In this document: piece after piece, positions 61,299 through 64,000 of the stretch | How positions within the stretch are numbered: position 1 is the first letter of the stretch | Layout: each line of letters opens with the position of its first letter | DNA from: Marilutibacter penaei | GTDB lineage: Bacteria > Pseudomonadota > Gammaproteobacteria > Xanthomonadales > Xanthomonadaceae | DNA: 64,000 bases | NCBI RefSeq assembly: GCF_014145395.1 | Contig: NZ_JACHTE010000007.1 | Coordinates: 124,001 to 188,000, forward strand | Reading direction: 5' to 3' | Program-made: the position numbers and the translations under genes | Notes under the pieces: model-generated | The model's input: only the letters and a program-made list of their open reading frames with translations | Database searches by the model: none | Told to the model about the DNA's origin: nothing

Positions 61299-62521
61299 GC
61301 CGGCTCCACGGGCGCCTCGCCCGCGCCGTTTCAGGCATCGGCCTGTGCCTGCTGGCCGGCAGCGGATGGGCCGCCGAATCCGCGCCCGCGCCCGCCGGCG
61401 CCGTCGAACCGCTTGCCGCCGTTTCAGGCGATCCCTCGCCCGCCCCCCTCCCGGCCGGCCAGCGCAGCGGCCGGGAGATCTTCGAGGCCTTCAGCAGCGG
61501 CCTGTCCGACCAGCAGTGCAGCACCGGCGTCAGCGAGCGCTGGAGCCGCCACTTCGCGCACGCGCCCGATCGTCTCGCCCAGCAGGGGGATGGCCTGCTG
61601 CCCCTCTTCGGGTACGTGGTGGATGAGCTGCGTCGCAACCACCTTCCCACCGAATACGCCCTCATCCCGTTCGTCGAGAGCGGCTACAAGCCCGCAGCCC
61701 GCAGCCCGGCAGGGCCCGCCGGCATGTGGCAGATGATCAAGGTCACCGCGCGCAACCATCAGGTGCCGATCACCGGCCAGTACGACGGTCGCCTCTCGCC
61801 GGTGGACTCCACCCGTGCGGCGGTTCGCTACATCAAGACCCTGCATGGCATGTTCGGAGGCGACTGGCGGCTGGCCGTGATGGCCTACAACGCGGGCGAG
61901 TACCGCGTGTTCGGGGCGCTCAAGCGGGCAGGCGTCGAAGTCCGCGATGCGAGCCCGCAGGACCTGCCGGGCATGCCCGGCATCACCCAGGCGTATGTAC
62001 GCAAGATCCACGCCCTGTCCTGCCTGATCGTCGATGCCGGTGAAGACGCCGACTGGCTTCGCGCGGTCGACCGCCCGGTCGCCCGCTTGCAGCCCCTGCC
62101 CGTCCCTGCAGGCACGCGGAGCATCGAAGCCTTCGCGGCGGAAGCCGGGCAGAGCACGGCGCGGCTGGAACGCCTCAATCCGATCCATGCCGATGGTCGC
62201 ATCCGCCGACCGGGCAGCGGCGAGACCTGGCTGCTCGGCGTGGCGGGGCCTGCCGACGCCGCGCGCACCACCACCCTGGCCGACGCCTCGGCCGCGGTGG
62301 CAGCGGACGCCCCCCTGGACGAAGCGGATGTCGATCGTACGGCCCACCCGCGCGTGCATACGGTGGCCCGGGGCGAGAACCCGTGGACCATCGCGCGCCG
62401 ATACGATCTGCAACTGGACGAACTGCTCCAACGCAACAACCTGCAGCGCGACAGCGTGCTCCGGGTCGGCCAACGGCTCCAGCTGACCGCCGAAGGCGAC
62501 CATACGGCTCCCCCTCGATAG
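61295..62521 (+). CDS. mltD: Lytic transglycosylase MltD with one clear LysM
   Basis: A 408-residue exported enzyme: a signal sequence (SGIGLCLLAGSGWAAES), an SLT domain with catalytic Glu in LIPFVESGYKPAARSPAG and GMWQM, and C-terminal LysM (HTVARGENPWTIARRYDLQL). A weaker LysM-like block lies at about 270-310. E. coli MltD has two clear LysM repeats. It cuts peptidoglycan. The gloB-mltD pairing matches E. coli. Confidence 0.92.
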   Translation: MSRLHGRLARAVSGIGLCLLAGSGWAAESAPAPAGAVEPLAAVSGDPSPAPLPAGQRSGREIFEAFSSGLSDQQCSTGVSERWSRHFAHAPDRLAQQGDGLLPLFGYVVDELRRNHLPTEYALIPFVESGYKPAARSPAGPAGMWQMIKVTARNHQVPITGQYDGRLSPVDSTRAAVRYIKTLHGMFGGDWRLAVMAYNAGEYRVFGALKRAGVEVRDASPQDLPGMPGITQAYVRKIHALSCLIVDAGEDADWLRAVDRPVARLQPLPVPAGTRSIEAFAAEAGQSTARLERLNPIHADGRIRRPGSGETWLLGVAGPADAARTTTLADASAAVAADAPLDEADVDRTAHPRVHTVARGENPWTIARRYDLQLDELLQRNNLQRDSVLRVGQRLQLTAEGDHTAPPR

Positions 62522-62591
62522 TTCAGGCCAGTAGACTTGGGGCTCCCGGCGGACCGCATGCGCGTCCCGCCCCACCACCGAGGGAGTTTCC

Positions 62592-63386
62592 ATGGGTTTC
62601 CTGCAAGGCAAGCGCGCACTCATCACCGGCATCGCCAGCCAGCGCTCGATCGCCAGCGGCATTGCCGAGGCGATGCACCGGGAAGGCGCCGAACTGGCCT
62701 TCACCTACCAGAACGACAAGTTGAAGTCGCGGGTCGAAGCCGCGGCCAGCGAGTACGGCAGTGACATCGTGCTGCCCCTCGACGTGACCGACGATGCCCA
62801 GATCGACGCCTGCTTCTCCGACCTGGGAAAGCGGTGGGACAGCCTGGACATCGTGGTGCACGCGATTGCGTTCGCCCCCCGCGAGGCGATCGCCGGCCAG
62901 TTCCTTGACGGCCTGACGCGCGAGAACTTCGCACTGGCGCACGACATCTCGGCGTACTCGCTGTCGGCGCTCGCCAAGGCCGCGCGGCCCCTGATGCAGG
63001 GACGCAATGGCGCGGTCCTGACCCTGAGCTACCTCGGCGCCGAGCGGGCACTGGCCGGCTACAACCTGATGGGCGTCGCCAAGGCCAGCCTGGAGGCCAG
63101 CGTGCGGTACCTCGCCTACAACCTTGGCCCGGACGGCACCCGGGTCAATGCGATTTCGGCCGGTCCGATCAAGACACTCGCGGCATCCGGCATCGCCGGC
63201 TTCCGCAAGATCCTGGGCCACGTGGAAGAAAACGCACCGCTTCGCCGCACCGTCAGCATCGAGGACGTCGGAAATGCCGCTGCCTTCCTGTGCTCGGACC
63301 TCGCGTCCGGTATCACCGGCGAGATCACCTACGTGGATGCCGGGTACAACATCCTCGGCATGACCGGCATCGGCGACGCCGACTGA
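62592..63386 (+). CDS. fabI: Enoyl-ACP reductase FabI
   Basis: A 264-residue short-chain-dehydrogenase-like protein with [32 protein letters not shown] and the Tyr-X6-Lys catalytic pair YNLMGVAK, the FabI signature. It carries out the last step of each elongation cycle with NADH. A ribosome site (GGGAG) precedes ATG 62592. The plant-pathogenic Xanthomonas rely on FabV, so this FabI is a taxonomic hint. Confidence 0.94.
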   Translation: MGFLQGKRALITGIASQRSIASGIAEAMHREGAELAFTYQNDKLKSRVEAAASEYGSDIVLPLDVTDDAQIDACFSDLGKRWDSLDIVVHAIAFAPREAIAGQFLDGLTRENFALAHDISAYSLSALAKAARPLMQGRNGAVLTLSYLGAERALAGYNLMGVAKASLEASVRYLAYNLGPDGTRVNAISAGPIKTLAASGIAGFRKILGHVEENAPLRRTVSIEDVGNAAAFLCSDLASGITGEITYVDAGYNILGMTGIGDAD

Positions 63387-63435
63387 TGATCCGGGGTCCG
63401 GCGCACGCGCGCGTCGGACCCACCGTCGCCGGATG

Positions 63436-63462
63436 AAAAAAGCCCCGGTCCATGGCCGGGGC
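63436..63462 (-). terminator. Bidirectional terminator between fabI and ppiD
   Basis: On the minus strand GCCCCGG (63462-63456) pairs with CCGGGGC (63448-63442), followed by six T. It mainly serves ppiD; the same stem may stop fabI transcripts from the other side. Confidence 0.8.
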
Positions 63463-63494
63463 TTCGTCGTTCTACGTTGGAGGGCAAGCGCGCC

Positions 63495-64000
63495 TCAAAG
63501 GTTCTCCTCGAACACCCTGACCTGCATTCGCAGGCGCTGGCTGCGCGTGTATGCCTGCGCATCATCGTAGCCCCTGACCTGCTCGAGCTGGCCTTTCAGC
63601 ATCTCGCTCTGTGCCGCATTGATCGCCGTGTCGTCGCCCGGCGTCACGGCCTCGATGACGAAAAGCGCGATGGTGCCGTCCTCCATGACTTCCATTCCGG
63701 GGGTCGGCGCCTCGCCCGAGGGTGCCTGCGCAGCAAACATCGCCCGGTTGATGGCTTCGTTGGGAACCGGCATGCCACGCTGCAGGCCCGGTATCGGGTT
63801 CGGCTCCGCCAGACCTTTCGATTCGGCCACCGAAGCGAGCGTCTCGCCCGCCTTGAGGCGCCCCAGCAACGCGGCCCCCTGGCGACGGGCGGCTTTCCGC
63901 GCACGATCCGCACGCACCGCGGCATCGACCGTCTCGCGAACCGCATCGAGCGGCTGGGTGGACGACGCCTGGTGGGCGGTCACGCGCAGTACGACATGGC
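63495..64000 (-). CDS. ppiD: Peptidyl-prolyl isomerase PpiD, C-terminal part (cut by window edge)
   Basis: The last 168 residues of a PpiD-like periplasmic chaperone; the frame is open to the right edge. The segment from HVVLRVTAHQ through VRETVDAAVRADRA and the C-terminal QSEMLKGQLEQVRGYDDAQAYTRSQRLRMQVRV fits the C-terminal domain of PpiD. The full protein should have one N-terminal membrane anchor and help fold outer-membrane proteins. A terminator follows at 63436-63462. Confidence 0.82.
   Translation of the reverse strand, partial: HVVLRVTAHQASSTQPLDAVRETVDAAVRADRARKAARRQGAALLGRLKAGETLASVAESKGLAEPNPIPGLQRGMPVPNEAINRAMFAAQAPSGEAPTPGMEVMEDGTIALFVIEAVTPGDDTAINAAQSEMLKGQLEQVRGYDDAQAYTRSQRLRMQVRVFEENL

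Noticed and set aside
1-64000. CRISPR arrays, insertion sequences, prophage or integrative element
   Set aside because: No regularly spaced repeats, transposase, integrase or phage genes; both serine tRNAs lack a neighbouring integrase or direct repeat of the tRNA end.

Overview
The window is 64 kb of very GC-rich, densely packed bacterial chromosome. Its gene content and order point to a gammaproteobacterium of the order Xanthomonadales (family Lysobacteraceae/Xanthomonadaceae; a Lysobacter- or Luteimonas-like organism is my guess). The markers are rpmF-fabH-fabD-fabG-acpP-fabF-pabB-pabC-mltG-tmk-holB-pilZ, rpoE-rseA-mucD-lepA-lepB-DUF4845-rnc-era-recO, dnaX-ybaB-recR, gloB/rnhA/dnaQ, KdkA (LPS Kdo kinase) and a DUF6165 gene. 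No insertion sequence, integrase, prophage, CRISPR array, plasmid gene or restriction system is visible. This is core chromosome, mainly housekeeping.

Layout. 1-8.2 kb: end of a YigZ/IMPACT gene, an MsbA-like ABC exporter, a divergent desaturase/ferredoxin reductase/TetR locus resembling Pseudomonas desT-desCB, an AidB-type acyl-CoA dehydrogenase and a secreted DUF11 protein. 8.4-17.2 kb: cold shock gene, a minus-strand purine-salvage/peptidoglycan-recycling operon (MTI phosphorylase, HPRT, NagZ), a CYTH protein, RlmD, a YdbH-type envelope lipid-transport pair, and a response regulator-HPt protein. 17.2-25.3 kb: era-rnc-lepB-lepA and the sigma-E stress operon. 25.5-27.6 kb: a beta-oxidation multienzyme behind a palindromic candidate operator. 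27.6-39.1 kb: the long pilZ-to-yceD fatty-acid/cell-envelope/replication block, all on the minus strand. 39.2-47 kb: Maf, a GT39 glycosyltransferase, and a tightly overlapping MoxR-DUF58-TgpA-Slp operon on the plus strand. 47-50.5 kb: hinT, recR, ybaB, dnaX, tRNA-Ser(GGA) and the 4.5S SRP RNA. 50.5-57.5 kb: a YVTN propeller protein, moaACDE with an MBL-fold gene, LPS core genes (kdkA, heptosyltransferase), DUF6165 and tRNA-Ser(CGA). 57.6-64 kb: a PP2C phosphatase, dnaQ, rnhA, a degenerate methyltransferase, gloB, mltD, fabI and the end of ppiD.

How it fits together. Fatty-acid supply (fabHDG-acpP-fabF, fabI), its modification (DesB/DesC) and its breakdown (FadB-like) all lie here, next to envelope maintenance (MucD, LepB, YdbH/YdbL, MltG, MltD, NagZ, KdkA, heptosyltransferase, Slp) and replication/repair (HolB, DnaX, DnaQ, RnhA, RecO, RecR). 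Very short spacings and ATGA/GTGA stop-start overlaps are common, implying translational coupling.

No clearly new multi-gene system stands out. The best leads are a 17-codon minigene coupled to pilZ, a YdbL homologue made as a lipoprotein and apparently standing in for the missing YnbE, an 18-bp palindrome at the fadB-like start, a Slp lipoprotein translated off the end of tgpA, a probably non-catalytic methyltransferase at the yafS position, strong hairpins flanking acpP, and several probable leaderless transcripts.
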